DNA from: Mesostigma viride
Lineage: Eukaryota; Streptophyta; Mesostigmatophyceae; Mesostigmatales; Mesostigmataceae
DNA: 56,520 nucleotides
NCBI GenBank assembly: GCA_009746045.1
Contig: RPFO01001493.1
Span: forward strand, 1 to 56,520
Direction of reading: 5' to 3'
A program made the translations under genes and the position numbers. Positions 10,216 through 20,027 of this stretch are shown here, in pieces (position 1 is the first letter of the stretch; every line of letters begins with the position of its first letter). The notes below the pieces were generated by a model. The model saw only the letters and a list, made by a program, of their open reading frames with translations. It ran no database searches and was not told the DNA's origin.

Positions 10216-10563
10216 GCCTAAATGTGTCAATTCATTTAACACACGCCGAGTGCACACACAAAGGGTAGGACGCGCATAAATGGTCACCAACGGTCCAACA
10301 CGCTCGGGCCGACATGGCCCTCGCCTACAGATGCACGCTGGTCCACGACATCTACTGATGCACGCTGGTCCACTACATTCTACCACAGGATAAGGACCAC
10401 TAGTAAAGTACGCGGCGCGGCGCCCAACAGCACCCAATGTACCACAGTACTGTTACGAGGACAATAATGTCCCGGTAGGAGCCTAAACGTAAACCTAGGG
10501 ACAACCGAGGCAAAAGACCTAATTTACGTCCGTAACTACAACGAATTGTTACGCGACGTAACA
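10216..10563 (-). repeat. 5' LTR of element 1
   Basis: Near-identical copy of the repeat at the window start. On the minus strand it begins TGTTACG at 10563. The inner limit is at or just left of 10216. I found no convincing primer-binding site matching a standard initiator tRNA in the next 60 bases. Confidence 0.93.
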
Positions 10564-11000
10564 CTTGTTGGGACAACGGACCTGGGCAAGTGTACCACCA
10601 CCTTAGAGGGCGGAGGAGCCTCCGTAGGGGAGGGAACTGATGCCACCATGGTGGGGATAGCCTCCTGAGCTACCTGGGCCTCCGAGGCTGCAGGCATAGC
10701 AGAACCCACAAGTGAAAGGTGCCCAGCCCTCAAATGTTCTGCCATCTGAGTAACCAAACCCTCCACATGAGCCAACCTTGATATAAGGGCCCCGTGACGC
10801 TGCTCGTGCCGCTGCTGATCATGTACCATACGCTGGAACAGGTTGAGAAAATGGGCTTCCACGAACCCAGGGTCTTCTTGGAGCGAAGTACCTGAGGCTC
10901 TGGGGCCAGCGTAGTCGTGCTGAAAGACATACGTAGCCCTCACGTCCTCGTGGAGTTGGGCAGGTGGCCTGGGTGTCCCCTCAGGATGGGAGTCTGCCAT
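10564..11000 (-). pseudogene. extra ORF downstream of pol, element 2 (truncated by element 1)
   Basis: Begins MADSHPEGTPRPPAQ at 11000, 49 bp after the pol stop, and is open until the LTR of element 1 interrupts it, leaving about 145 codons. The region FVEAHFLNLFQRMVHDQQ through LVTQMAEHLRAG looks helical with heptad spacing, so a coiled coil is likely. The rest is Ala/Pro-rich. Element 1 carries an ORF in exactly this position, although the sequences are not obviously alike. Function unknown. Confidence 0.55.
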
Positions 11001-11048
11001 GGCTGGCAACCACAGACACACAGCACCAAAAAGAGGCGTTAGCAGTGC

Positions 11049-13535
11049 TCACTGGGAGCTATGAAGGGGAGCACGCTGCTCAGAGCCCATGACATACCAC
11101 TCAGGCAAGGTGATCCCATGACGCTGACAATAATCTAGTACAGCAGAGTGACTATTGGTGAGATCAGACAACCACAGCCACGTAGCAGTCACCTCTAGCT
11201 CTCCCTTCCAGTGTACCTTAAACTGCAGCTGTTTAGTACGACCTTTCCCCTTCACCCTGTGAGCCAACAACCGCTCCACTTCATAGATCTTCTCCCCCTC
11301 TGAATCCAACTCATAAGGCAAGGGGGCAGACAATCTGCCTGGCAAGGTGTTACGCCTGTACAGCTTCAGCTGTGCTAGGTGAAAAATATTATTCCTGAGC
11401 TTCCAGTGAGAAGGCACCTGGACCTGGACCACGGTACCATAGTGAAAGGTGGCCAACACTGGGTAAGGACCCAACCAGAGTGGTTGCAGTTTCCTGCATT
11501 GCTCCTTCTCAGGCAGCACTCTGTTGGCTTCCAACAACACCAAGTCCCCAGGAGCTACAAAGGAATGACTGGCCACCGTTTGCTGCCAGGCGTTAGTCAG
11601 GTACTTGTCCTGTGTCCTCAACAGCTGGGTGGCCACAATGCTGTGAGCCTCCTGGAAGGAAGCCAACAACTGCTGGACTGAACCAAGACGTCGCTGGAAA
11701 GGGCCTTCAGCGTCTCTGTCAGGCAGTTCCAAGTCGAATGGTGTCAAGGGACACTGGCCACTGCAGATCACGAAGGGGGACATCTGGTGAGGAGCCAGAG
11801 GAGAGTTGTTGATTGCGAACTCTATGAAAGGTATCTTCTTGTCCCAGTCCTTGTTGTCGTGTGTACAATAGTGCTTTTGACACTCCCTGACAATTCTGTT
11901 CATCCTCTCCACCGCCCCAGTACTGGCACACCTGTATGCCACACCGAATGCCAGCTTAGTGTCTAGGATGTCAAAGAATGACTTCCAAAACCCTGACAGC
12001 CAAAGAGGGTCCTGATCAGTGATGATCACTCTAGGCATGCCGTGCAGACGGTAGATCTCCTTCATAAACAAATCCACACACTGTGCAGCGGTGAGATGAG
12101 TATTGCAAGGAATCAGATGGCACATCCTGGACAGCCTGTCCATGACCACAAGGATCCTGTCATTGCCACCATCTGACATGGGAAGACCACAGATAAAATC
12201 CATAGTCACACTGATCCAAGGGCGCAGGGGAATGGGCATAGCCATGGGAAAGATGGGCGTGGCTTGGTTCCTGACCTTATTTCTCTGGCAGGAGTCACAG
12301 GAATCCACATAGGCCTTAACATCCTGATAAAGGCCAGGCCACCAAAACCTCTGCTGCACCTCATGAAGTAGCTTAGCATAACCAGGATGACACGCAGTCA
12401 CATCGTCATGGAAACAATGTAACACTGTGGGAATGGCCATCTCAGGCACATACACTTTTCTAGTCACCGTGTGCTCTGCATCATGAGTGTGAACATACAG
12501 AACGCCCTCCCAGTATTCTACAGGTCTATTGCCAAAGTTGCCCCTCTGGATAGCTGCAGTAGCCATGTCCTCCGTCTTGGTGAAGGCCTTGATGACGTCC
12601 AGCAGGGAAATATTTAAAGGATTAGGCAACACCAGGTCCTTGTCAGGTCCCAGGGGCTGCATCTGCATCTCCTCTTCCTGCCCAGGGCTAGCCACCAACT
12701 GCTTGGATGAGACAGTAGTAGCTATAGGCCCTTTTGACCTTGCCATCACCTGAGAGGCCAACACCTTGGACCGGCCTACCAACACAGGGTCCATGACCCA
12801 CTTCCTGGGCCTACCTCTGCTGCGCCTAGCAGGGCCTCCCTCACCTGGCTGCAGTGTGGGAGTGGGCACCACACCTTCAGGACTTCTCCTCAGACTGTCA
12901 GAAAGTGACTGGACACCCTCCTGGACGCCTGTCAACTCTGGGGCAGAGCCCTGGTCGATGAGCATCACGGGACCACCGTTATTCCCTACAGGTGGTGTCA
13001 ACAGTTGAGAAACCTTCTGGTTGTTGGCCTGAGCTCTAGTCAAGGCTCCACACTCTACCACAGAAATCAGGGCAGCACAGATGTCCAAGTCCTCATGAAA
13101 ACTTCCCATCAAATCCCTCCTCCTGGACAGGGCGTCAGGCACCACATTCTGCGTACCAGGAATGTACCTCACAGAGAAAGGTCCAAACCCCCCCAGGAAC
13201 TCCATCCATCCAGCCATCCTCTTACTCATCCGGGTCTGTTCCAACACATGTACCAAGGGCCTGTGGTCAGTCATCAGGGTAATAGACTCGTTGCCCTGCC
13301 CATCCCTGGCGCTGCTGGCCACAGAAAACTGGGCCCCCTTCAGTAGGTGTTCCCACTTGTGACAGGCCACCACCAATCCCAACAGCTCTTGCTCATGAAC
13401 AGGGTAGTTACGTTCTGCAGACGTCATACTCCTGGACATATATTCCACTGGTTGAGGGCCCTTACCATGATCTTGCATTAGTACTGCACCAATAGCACCC
13501 TGTGAGGCGTCAGACCTAACCTGGTATGTATGGCA
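11049..13535 (-). CDS. RNase H, integrase and chromodomain of element 2
   Basis: ~810-codon frame; the RNase H start (YQVRSDASQGAIGAVL, near 13530) joins it from another frame. RNase H motifs are HEQELLGLVVAC, MTDHRPLVHVLE and NVVPDALSRRRDL. A ~200-residue variable linker follows, then the integrase zinc finger (CFHDDVTACHPG to CDSCQ) and the DDE core: VTMDFICGLP, IITDQDPLWLSGFW and GAVERMNRIVRE. The C-terminal chromodomain contains YEVERLLAHRVKG, QFKVHWKG and TWLWLSDL. The stop is at 11049. This is the best-preserved part of element 2. Confidence 0.92.
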   Translation of the reverse strand, partial: CHTYQVRSDASQGAIGAVLMQDHGKGPQPVEYMSRSMTSAERNYPVHEQELLGLVVACHKWEHLLKGAQFSVASSARDGQGNESITLMTDHRPLVHVLEQTRMSKRMAGWMEFLGGFGPFSVRYIPGTQNVVPDALSRRRDLMGSFHEDLDICAALISVVECGALTRAQANNQKVSQLLTPPVGNNGGPVMLIDQGSAPELTGVQEGVQSLSDSLRRSPEGVVPTPTLQPGEGGPARRSRGRPRKWVMDPVLVGRSKVLASQVMARSKGPIATTVSSKQLVASPGQEEEMQMQPLGPDKDLVLPNPLNISLLDVIKAFTKTEDMATAAIQRGNFGNRPVEYWEGVLYVHTHDAEHTVTRKVYVPEMAIPTVLHCFHDDVTACHPGYAKLLHEVQQRFWWPGLYQDVKAYVDSCDSCQRNKVRNQATPIFPMAMPIPLRPWISVTMDFICGLPMSDGGNDRILVVMDRLSRMCHLIPCNTHLTAAQCVDLFMKEIYRLHGMPRVIITDQDPLWLSGFWKSFFDILDTKLAFGVAYRCASTGAVERMNRIVRECQKHYCTHDNKDWDKKIPFIEFAINNSPLAPHQMSPFVICSGQCPLTPFDLELPDRDAEGPFQRRLGSVQQLLASFQEAHSIVATQLLRTQDKYLTNAWQQTVASHSFVAPGDLVLLEANRVLPEKEQCRKLQPLWLGPYPVLATFHYGTVVQVQVPSHWKLRNNIFHLAQLKLYRRNTLPGRLSAPLPYELDSEGEKIYEVERLLAHRVKGKGRTKQLQFKVHWKGELEVTATWLWLSDLTNSHSAVLDYCQRHGITLPEWYVMGSEQRAPLHSSQ

Positions 13536-16500
13536 AGTCTGGGTTGGGGCCCACCAACAAGGGAGCAGTGGTAAGCTTCTGCTTCAACACATCAAAAGCT
13601 TGCTGGCATGCTGCAGTCCATTCAAAGGGGACATCCTTCTTGAGCAGGGCTAACAGGGGACCAGAGATAGCCGCCATGTCAGGAATGAACCGTCGGTACC
13701 AGCCCACCAGGCCCAGAAAGGATCTGACATCCTGAGCTGACTTCAACACAGGCCACTCCAAAACAGCAGAGACCTTGCTGGCCTCAGGAGTCATACCTGC
13801 AGCGCTCAGCTGGTAGCCCAGAAACTTCACCTCTTGGCCCCACTCCACCTTGGACCTCTTCACCGACAGATGATACTGATGGATCACCTTAACCCCTAAA
13901 TGGGCAGAAATACTGCCGATGCATCGGCTGTAACTTCACAATTTTGCAAACCAGATGCCATCCAACCCACCCATATCCAATGGCTGTCCTTGGGGGCCAA
14001 GCATGTCCATGAGTTGCCCTTCGGGTTGGTATATCACAACCTTACATATATGCAGGGTAGGCCATGTATAACTGCCGTCAAAGTCAGGGGGGTCAAGACG
14101 AGCGTTTTCATTTTTGGTAGAATGTGCATTTTGAATTATGTTGTAAGAGCTAGGCACCTACCACTTCAGGGATGATAAACAATTAGTTGCTGAACAGTTT
14201 GAGCCATTGGGGTCATCATTTGGGTGGGTATACCAGCAGTTACACCCAGTACAGCCCATAGGGGTACCGTTGGTAAAAAGCAACCAAGGGGTTAGGAGTG
14301 GGCATACTACCTACTAATACCTACTAATATGGCCCCCAACCATGCCACACAATACATTTCCCTTCCACAATGATGGGGAAACATAACTGCATCATCACAC
14401 TGCCCTTACATGGCACCTATGTGCAGGTGCCACCTTGTCCATGCACGTAGGTAGCGTGGTACGGATACCCTACGCAAGGCATGCATTCTAGGAGGCAGCC
14501 ACCAACAAACTAGTGATTTTAAGCCTATTTCAGCTTGCCCTAGCAAGGATAAACTAGGCCTAAGCTGCTATAGCTTGCCAGGTGATGGCCAGCACACCTG
14601 GTGGCACATGCTGACAATGGGAAGCTTCTACTCACCGGTTACATGCTTGATGATGCCACAGAGACCAGCCAACTGCCTCACACTCATGCAATATGTGTGT
14701 GGGAAATGTATAACAAACATATATGGAGGTATTCAAACCCATACAGCCTCTAAAACTTTTCACCATCACCCTGTGGCAGGTCAACTGACTGAGGGAAGCA
14801 TCTAAGAAGGGTGTTTTAGAAAGGGGCCAGGCCAGGGTCAAGAAAGAGCATGAATAATGCAAAAAGAATGTGCTACACAAGCTAGAACGTATATATAAAC
14901 GTCAAACATCGATAGGAAAACGATAACTCAGCTTTACCAGGCATGGATGGCGTTACCTTGGCCCAGGCGGTGGCCGCAAAATGGCGCATTTCGGCACACC
15001 AAAGTTGTGCAGCATGGTCGCTGGATTCGGCGATTTCTGGCCACCCTTGCACGTTTACGACTACTATGTATCATAACAAGTACAAAGAAACCAAGATATC
15101 CTTTAAAATACGCCGTAAAGTTATTGCTGTCAACGTTTCTATCGTCCGGCCTGATCGCAGTTTTTTCCAGCAAGAACGCTGCCGACACCTATCAAATGGC
15201 ATTCCCGCGAACCAAAAATTGGCCTGTATCATCTTTAGGACGTATAAAATCAATTTCCTGAGTTTGGTCAGAAAATTCTAACGAAAACGTAAATGCCATG
15301 CGTGGGCGCAAGCCGCCATGGCCAGGTCGTCGTTTTCCGGAATGCACGTTGTACGTGAAAAAGTACCCTGACCCCTAGTACTTTGACCGGCCAGAACACC
15401 TCTATAACTTTGTCAGAAGTATGCAAACCCTAGTACCATGCTGTGAGGAAAATTATAAACTTTCGATCTTCTCAGCTAAACTTTTCCTAATTCTCAATAG
15501 TTTTCGCGGCATTTGGTCCCCCGAGAAGGGGCCGACGTGTCGGCTGTAACTCAGTTTTAGGCGGAAAATCGGCAGCCAGACCATTTAGGGGTTAAGGACC
15601 TCCTCCACGTTCTCCAGGTGCTCCCTGAAGGTACGAGAGTGTACCAGAATGTCGTCCAGGTAGACGACCACACAAGTCGATCCTGAAGACCACCCTGGTA
15701 GTGTCACACAAGTGGGCAATGTCCTTGAACCTGGGGTTGCGAAGGTCAGGTGAGATCTGGGGCAGGGCATTTCCAGTCAGGTGGCCAAAGATGGCATTGA
15801 CAAACATCTGCATAGTGGCAGGACTGTTAGAGGCACCCATGGGCATTACTGTCCACTGGAACTGTCCCCATGGGGTAGAAAAGGCCGTCTTGGGGATGTC
15901 CTCATCTCAGTAGCCACCCTGATCTGCCAGAAAGCATGCCTAAGGTCAAACTTGGTAAAGAAGGCAGCTCCTGCAGTCCTCTCCAGCAACTCATCGATTC
16001 TGGGCAGAGGGTACCTGGACTTGACAGTCACCTTGTTCAGTCCCCTCAGGTCAATGCACAACCTCCACCCCCCATCATGCTTGGGTACAAGCAAACACCC
16101 AGAACTGAAGGGACTGTTAGCTGGGAGGATCAGACCAGCCTCCAACAGGCCAATAAGTATGGTCTTCAGCTCTGCCATCTCTGCAGGGCCCATCCTGTAC
16201 ATAGGCACAAAAGGAGGACGAGCACCCTCTACCAACTTGATGACATGTGTGATGGGTCCCTCAGGAGGATACTGGGGCATCTTGTCCTCAAAGATGGCTC
16301 CATACCTGTCCAACAAGGCATCATGCTGCTGTTGTTGCTCAGTGGTGACAGTAGAACTGACAGCATTGACAGAATGACCACTAGCAGACTCAGGTTCATT
16401 AGGCACCAAATGCAGGAAAAAGATGTGTTCCACTGGATAGGTGGCCAAATAAGACAGAGTATGCTTGGCAGACCACACATGCTTCAGTAGGGCAGCCCGT

Positions 16501-16646
16501 TTCTCCTCCAAAGTCGGCTCTTGATCCACCCCTTTCACCTGCTTCCCCTCCCTTGCCATCATTGACAGCTGTCTGTGTGGAACAGCACTCAGTGGCTGTT
16601 CTTCTCCCCCCTGGCAACACACAGGTAGCATCCCACACTGTCCCAT
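13516..16646 (-). pseudogene. reverse transcriptase of element 2, split by a DNA transposon and frameshifts
   Basis: The N-terminal RT part is at 15596-16646 (VPMYRMGPAEMAELK, LVPKHDGGWRLCIDLRGLN, FFTKFDLRHAFWQIR). A shift near 15905 leads to [14 protein letters not shown], another near 15680 to [15 protein letters not shown]. The gene then stops at the TTAA insertion and resumes at 13888 with VIHQYHLSVKRSK and FLGYQLSAAGM, through the thumb and connection. Leaving out 13893-15591 and one TTAA joins EEVL to KVIHQ in frame. A final shift near 13530 leads into RNase H. It shares with element 1 an insertion before YLDD that contains a GN-LPQ-S-DL motif. Confidence 0.88.
13893..15591. mobile_element. 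piggyBac-like non-autonomous DNA transposon
   Basis: 1,699-bp insertion in the RT of element 2. Ends are inverted: CCCCTAAATGG at 13893 and CCATTTAGGGG at 15581-15591. Both are flanked by TTAA (13889-13892, 15592-15595), the target duplication of piggyBac elements, whose termini typically begin CCC. Subterminal motifs repeat too: CTGCCGAT near both ends in inverted orientation and TCGGCTGTAAC near both in direct orientation. No transposase-like frame is present; the interior is AT-rich non-coding sequence. It would need a transposase from elsewhere. Confidence 0.85.
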
Positions 16647-17100
16647 CCTTGAACTGGACCACCCTGTCAGGCCAAGAAATAGCAGGATTGGTGTCAGACA
16701 ACCATGGGATCCCCAAAATCACATCTGCTGCCGTGAGGGGAATGACATCTGCTGTCACTTCCAAAGTCTGGGATGAACAAACTTGGAAGATGAGCTGCAC
16801 ATAGCCAGGTGAGCAGCTTCTCCTGCCATCAGAATACTGCACCATGACAGGTGTGGGGTGGGCCAACACAGGCAACTTCAGCTCCTGCACCAAGGATGCA
16901 GCAATATAATTACTGCCAGCACCAGAATCAATCATAAACAAGCAAGCTGGTTGAGCCAAGGGAACTGGCACGTTGAGGAGCCTAGCCTGAAACTTGAGTA
17001 AGTGACCTGGTACAGGAGGACCCACAGGGACAGCAGGGTCAGAAGCACCCACAGTGTTCACTGGCCTAACGTCAACAGCAGGCAGGTCAGACCTGGCCAT
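16600..17100 (-). CDS. aspartic protease of element 2
   Basis: Starts MARSDLPAVDV at the ATG at 17100, 39 bp after gag ends. The active-site loop is FMIDSGAGSNYIAA, followed by MVQYSDGRRSCSPG and the conserved DVILGIPWLSD. Past WDATCVLPGG the frame goes astray and a shift near 16600 carries the coding sense into the RT frame, so this was probably one protease-RT-RNase H-integrase polyprotein. Confidence 0.88.
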
Positions 17101-17139
17101 GACAGAAGGATGACCTGGGGACCCAACTAGTTTTTTGAC

Positions 17140-18871
17140 TCAGGTGGGTCTGGGGTGCTCCACTGCCCGATGGTGGAAGCTGCTCAGGTGGTGCTGGAGG
17201 CTCATCCTCGTCCCCCCATCCTCCTCATCTGCCAGCAGCTGCATGAGAGCGTTCACCATCCTACGCTTATCCTGTCTGCTGAAGGGCCGAGCGCGGGACT
17301 GGAACCTCCCAGAGGGCTGGAAGTTGGGCTGGAACCCTGGCTGCATCCGGTGATCGCCAGCAGGAACGCCAGGAGGAAGGCTGGGTGGCCTGGGAGATGG
17401 CAAGGCGCCAAAAGGTCCTCTCGTGGCAGGGGGAAACTGGTCCCGTCTAGGGCAGTCCCGTGCAAAGTGACCTGGCTGGTTGCAGATAAAACAGTTACCC
17501 TGGGTGGGATCCAAGGCATTGAGCTCCCCCAGGAGGTCATCCAGCTGGTTCAGGGACTTCTTGATGGGTGGCACTGGCGTGGCCACAGGCTCCCACTTGA
17601 CAGAAAAAGCAGGCACACGACAGAGGGTGAGCACATAAGACAACACCTTGTCCCATTGCCAGTCCACGTAGTCGAACTGGGAGAAGTGCTTGTCCACATC
17701 CAGTCGCACGTGGGAGCCATGCCATGCAGTAGTCTGTGAAGCGCCTCTGCGTCAGAGCATTGGGGAATCTTGGCTCTAAGGTTGGTGAATTGCTCCACGA
17801 ACTGTGGCAGCGTCAAACCAGCCTGCGTACAGTTAGCCAGTGCGTCCCGATCCATGCGAAGCTGATCCTGGGGTAACAGAAACCGGCGAAAGCCCAATAG
17901 AGAGAGGGGAGGTCGGTACACGCACGTCCAGCCACAGAACGCAAAAACTCATCAAAACGGTCGCTGGCACTGTCGCTCATCCGCTGCCTAACCATTCTCT
18001 TCTGGATGTCCATCGTGAGACGTTCCTCTGCCTTGGGCCCGTAGTTGGCGAAGTGGATAGCGAAGACATCCTGAAACTTGGTGGAGAAATGGTCGAAGCT
18101 GCGATGGGTAAGGTTGGTCAGCGATAGCTTGTCTACCGACTCCACCTTGGGAAAAGGAACAGTACGAGGATACAAAGACGTGAGCTCCATCACTGGGGCG
18201 TGTGGTGCATTCTGACTCTCCGGCATTGTCGCAGCCACCGAGAGCCGTGGAGGCTCATGCCCCTGTGCATCTGTCCCTTCATCAACAAAAGGAGCGTCAA
18301 CCGCATATACCCTTCGTATACCCAGTGTTGGAGACGGTTGATCCACGAAAACAGACTCTCCATCGCCCGCCTGCCCTTGCGACTCAAGTTGCTGCACACG
18401 CGCAATAGTCCTACCCACACTCTTCTCCAGCGCTTCCGCCACACTTCTAGCTCTCGCAGCTTCCTCACGTTCATGTTGTAATCGAATTTTCTCCGCTGTC
18501 AGCTCGTCAGCCGCTAGCCGAGTGCCGTCTCGCCCCGGCACCGTGTTGTAGCCAAAACGAATAGCCGAACCGTATTCGGGTGCTGGCGAACGCGTGTCCT
18601 CCACGTTGGAGAACCGTGGTCCACCTCTACCAGTGCCACGCAAGGAGGGCTCGCCTGGTTGCACACCGAGGGGCAAGATGGAGAACTTTGGGCCGACCGA
18701 CAGCGAATATCTGCGGGAAGCAGACATTAAGGTGGTATCTCCAAATAGTTGACGTCTGGGAGTAGATGATGAAACCCTTTCATCACCGGTCGTCCGTTGA
18801 GCTGCTAAAGATGTGGTTGCATCTTCAACTCTCTTACTTGATAACGGTGGTTGTGTCTCCGGGTTACTCAT
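17140..18871 (-). pseudogene. gag of element 2 (two frameshifts)
   Basis: Begins MSNPETQPPLSSKR at 18871. The N-terminal ~200 residues are polar, with a helical, charged stretch (LTAEKIRLQHEREEAARAR). The capsid-like part contains FDHFSTKFQDVF and, after a shift near 17880-17900, LPQFVEQFTNLRAKIP and ALHRLLHGM. A second shift near 17700 leads to LDVDKHFSQFDYVD. The zinc knuckle CFICNQPGHFARDC is followed by an Arg/Pro-rich tail. The stop is at 17140. Confidence 0.85.
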
Positions 18872-19080
18872 CACTCCATGGGTCGCGCATGCCGGACTGG
18901 GGAAACGTTAGAGACTTGTAAGCTCAAAGCAGCTCTCAGAGCAAGACTGTCACATAAGGATGAGTCACACTCTAAAAACTGTCCGAACACACAGCATAAC
19001 GTACCCTCTCTGGGTCAGGCAAGAATTCCATTGTTAACCGTGAACTAATACTATCAAGACAACCAACACCGAGGTAGAAA
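18872..19080. other. 5' leader of element 2
   Basis: Non-coding stretch between gag and the primer-binding site, as expected for a retrotransposon leader carrying packaging signals. No ORF or other structure seen. Confidence 0.5.
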
Positions 19081-19092
19081 CCTCCGATACCA
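19081..19092 (-). other. primer-binding site of element 2
   Basis: On the minus strand the LTR end GTCGTTACA is followed after one base by TGGTATCGGAGG. This resembles TGGTATCAGAGC, the site complementary to initiator methionine tRNA used by many Ty3/gypsy and copia elements. It fixes the inner LTR edge at 19094. Confidence 0.75.
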
Positions 19093-19093
19093 A

Positions 19094-19791
19094 TGTAACG
19101 ACTAAAAATGTTGTGTTTGCAACAGCCTCAGTTTCAACATTGATGTGAAAAGATCTTTATACCTGGGTTGGAGTCGCGACAGATAACTTCACGTCCAGAG
19201 AAGCAATGAAGATGGATCTTCAACAGTTAAGGGAATGAGTCCCCACCCTTGTTAGACACAACAGACAATGTTATATCCAAGTCGACTATCTGTTGAAGTT
19301 ATAGTTGACTTTTAGCGAGGGTTGTTTGATTGATGAAACAAGGAAACCCTTGAATTACACCATAGCTTTAGCTTTCTTACACGCACACGTCTCCAGCCGC
19401 CACAAACTGGATAAAAGTCATCATGCACGCAGGGTCGGCTCAGCCCTAACTCGGAAGGACCAATCAAAAGTGAGGATCACTCAAGATAAGATCTTAGCTT
19501 CCGAATCCTCAACACAACACAAAGCCAGCACATACGGAATCTCCATGACCCGGAACCAGATCCACCAGGTACAACGGTATTAAAGAGAATCTATGACTGA
19601 CTGAACAAAACCATGCAAAGTACCCTACGTGGATCAGACCAATGAGGGTAGAACAATAATCTCTGCAGATCTCAGCAGGCCCAATATCCATCAGACGTCG
19701 AAGCCTCCTAACTTCCCAAATAATTGTCCTAAAGAACTCATAATCAGATCAATCAGTAGGAAAACTTTGGATGTAACATTTGGTTGTTACA
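19094..19791 (-). repeat. 5' LTR of element 2
   Basis: 698 bp bounded by TGTAACGAC on the left and GGTTGTTACA on the right, i.e. TG...CA with a short inverted repeat TGTAAC/GTTACA. The left edge abuts the primer-binding site. The partner LTR is outside the window, so the right edge rests on the terminal motif only. Confidence 0.75.
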
Positions 19792-19870
19792 GGTAGCTAT
19801 GATGATCTTCCCCCCCGTGCCAGGATCCCCCCCTTAGGCGAGTTGAACCTGAGACAGCATGGTGGTGCCG

Positions 19871-20027
19871 GTGCCCTGGTGCACCTAGAGCAAGGGTCGT
19901 TTACATTCCCACCCTTGCAGGAAGTAGCTTAGAATGTATGATAGGCCATATGCCCCTTCTCTGGGCTATGTGCTACATATTGTCTAATCACCAAGAAAAT
20001 GTCCTCATATGAGGACATTTTTAAGCA
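19871..20027 (+). repeat. left arm of a fold-back inverted repeat
   Basis: About 155 bp that recur in inverse orientation at 21719-21905. Shared landmarks include GGTGCACCTAGAGCAAG, CCCTTGCAGGAAGTAGC and GGCCATATGCCCCTTCTCTG. The inner end is a palindrome at 19996-20021. This may be a non-autonomous DNA element with long terminal inverted repeats spanning about 2 kb; no target duplication was established. Confidence 0.65.
19996..20021. repeat. perfect 26-bp palindrome
   Basis: The sequence around GTCCTCATATGAGGAC, extended by AAAAT on the left and ATTTT on the right, equals its own reverse complement. A near-perfect relative with a central mismatch lies at about 21719-21738, at the inner end of the opposite arm. 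Confidence 0.85.

Larger units (their letters stand above)
1..10563 (-). mobile_element. Ty3/gypsy chromovirus, element 1 (nearly complete)
   Basis: Full-length LTR retrotransposon read on the minus strand. A repeat of at least 348 bp opens the window (about 3-350) and recurs at 10216-10563; by eye the copies differ at about five positions, so insertion was recent. Order from the 5' side: LTR, small basic ORF, RNase H1-N-like ORF, gag, protease, RT-RNase H-integrase-chromodomain, extra ORF, polypurine tract, LTR. RT before integrase places it in Ty3/gypsy and the chromodomain makes it a chromovirus. Several frames are broken by one-base shifts, some near homopolymers, so either decay or sequencing error is possible. 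The right edge interrupts an ORF of element 2, so this element inserted into that one. The left edge may extend slightly beyond the window. Confidence 0.93.
10564..19791 (-). mobile_element. Ty3/gypsy chromovirus, element 2 (3' part displaced by element 1)
   Basis: Older LTR retrotransposon on the minus strand: 5' LTR at 19094-19791, primer-binding site, gag, protease, RT, RNase H, integrase with chromodomain, then an extra ORF cut by element 1. Its 3' LTR is not in the window and should lie to the left of element 1. At least five frameshifts and a 1.7-kb DNA transposon in RT show that it is dead. Proteins resemble those of element 1 in order and motifs but are clearly diverged. Confidence 0.92.
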
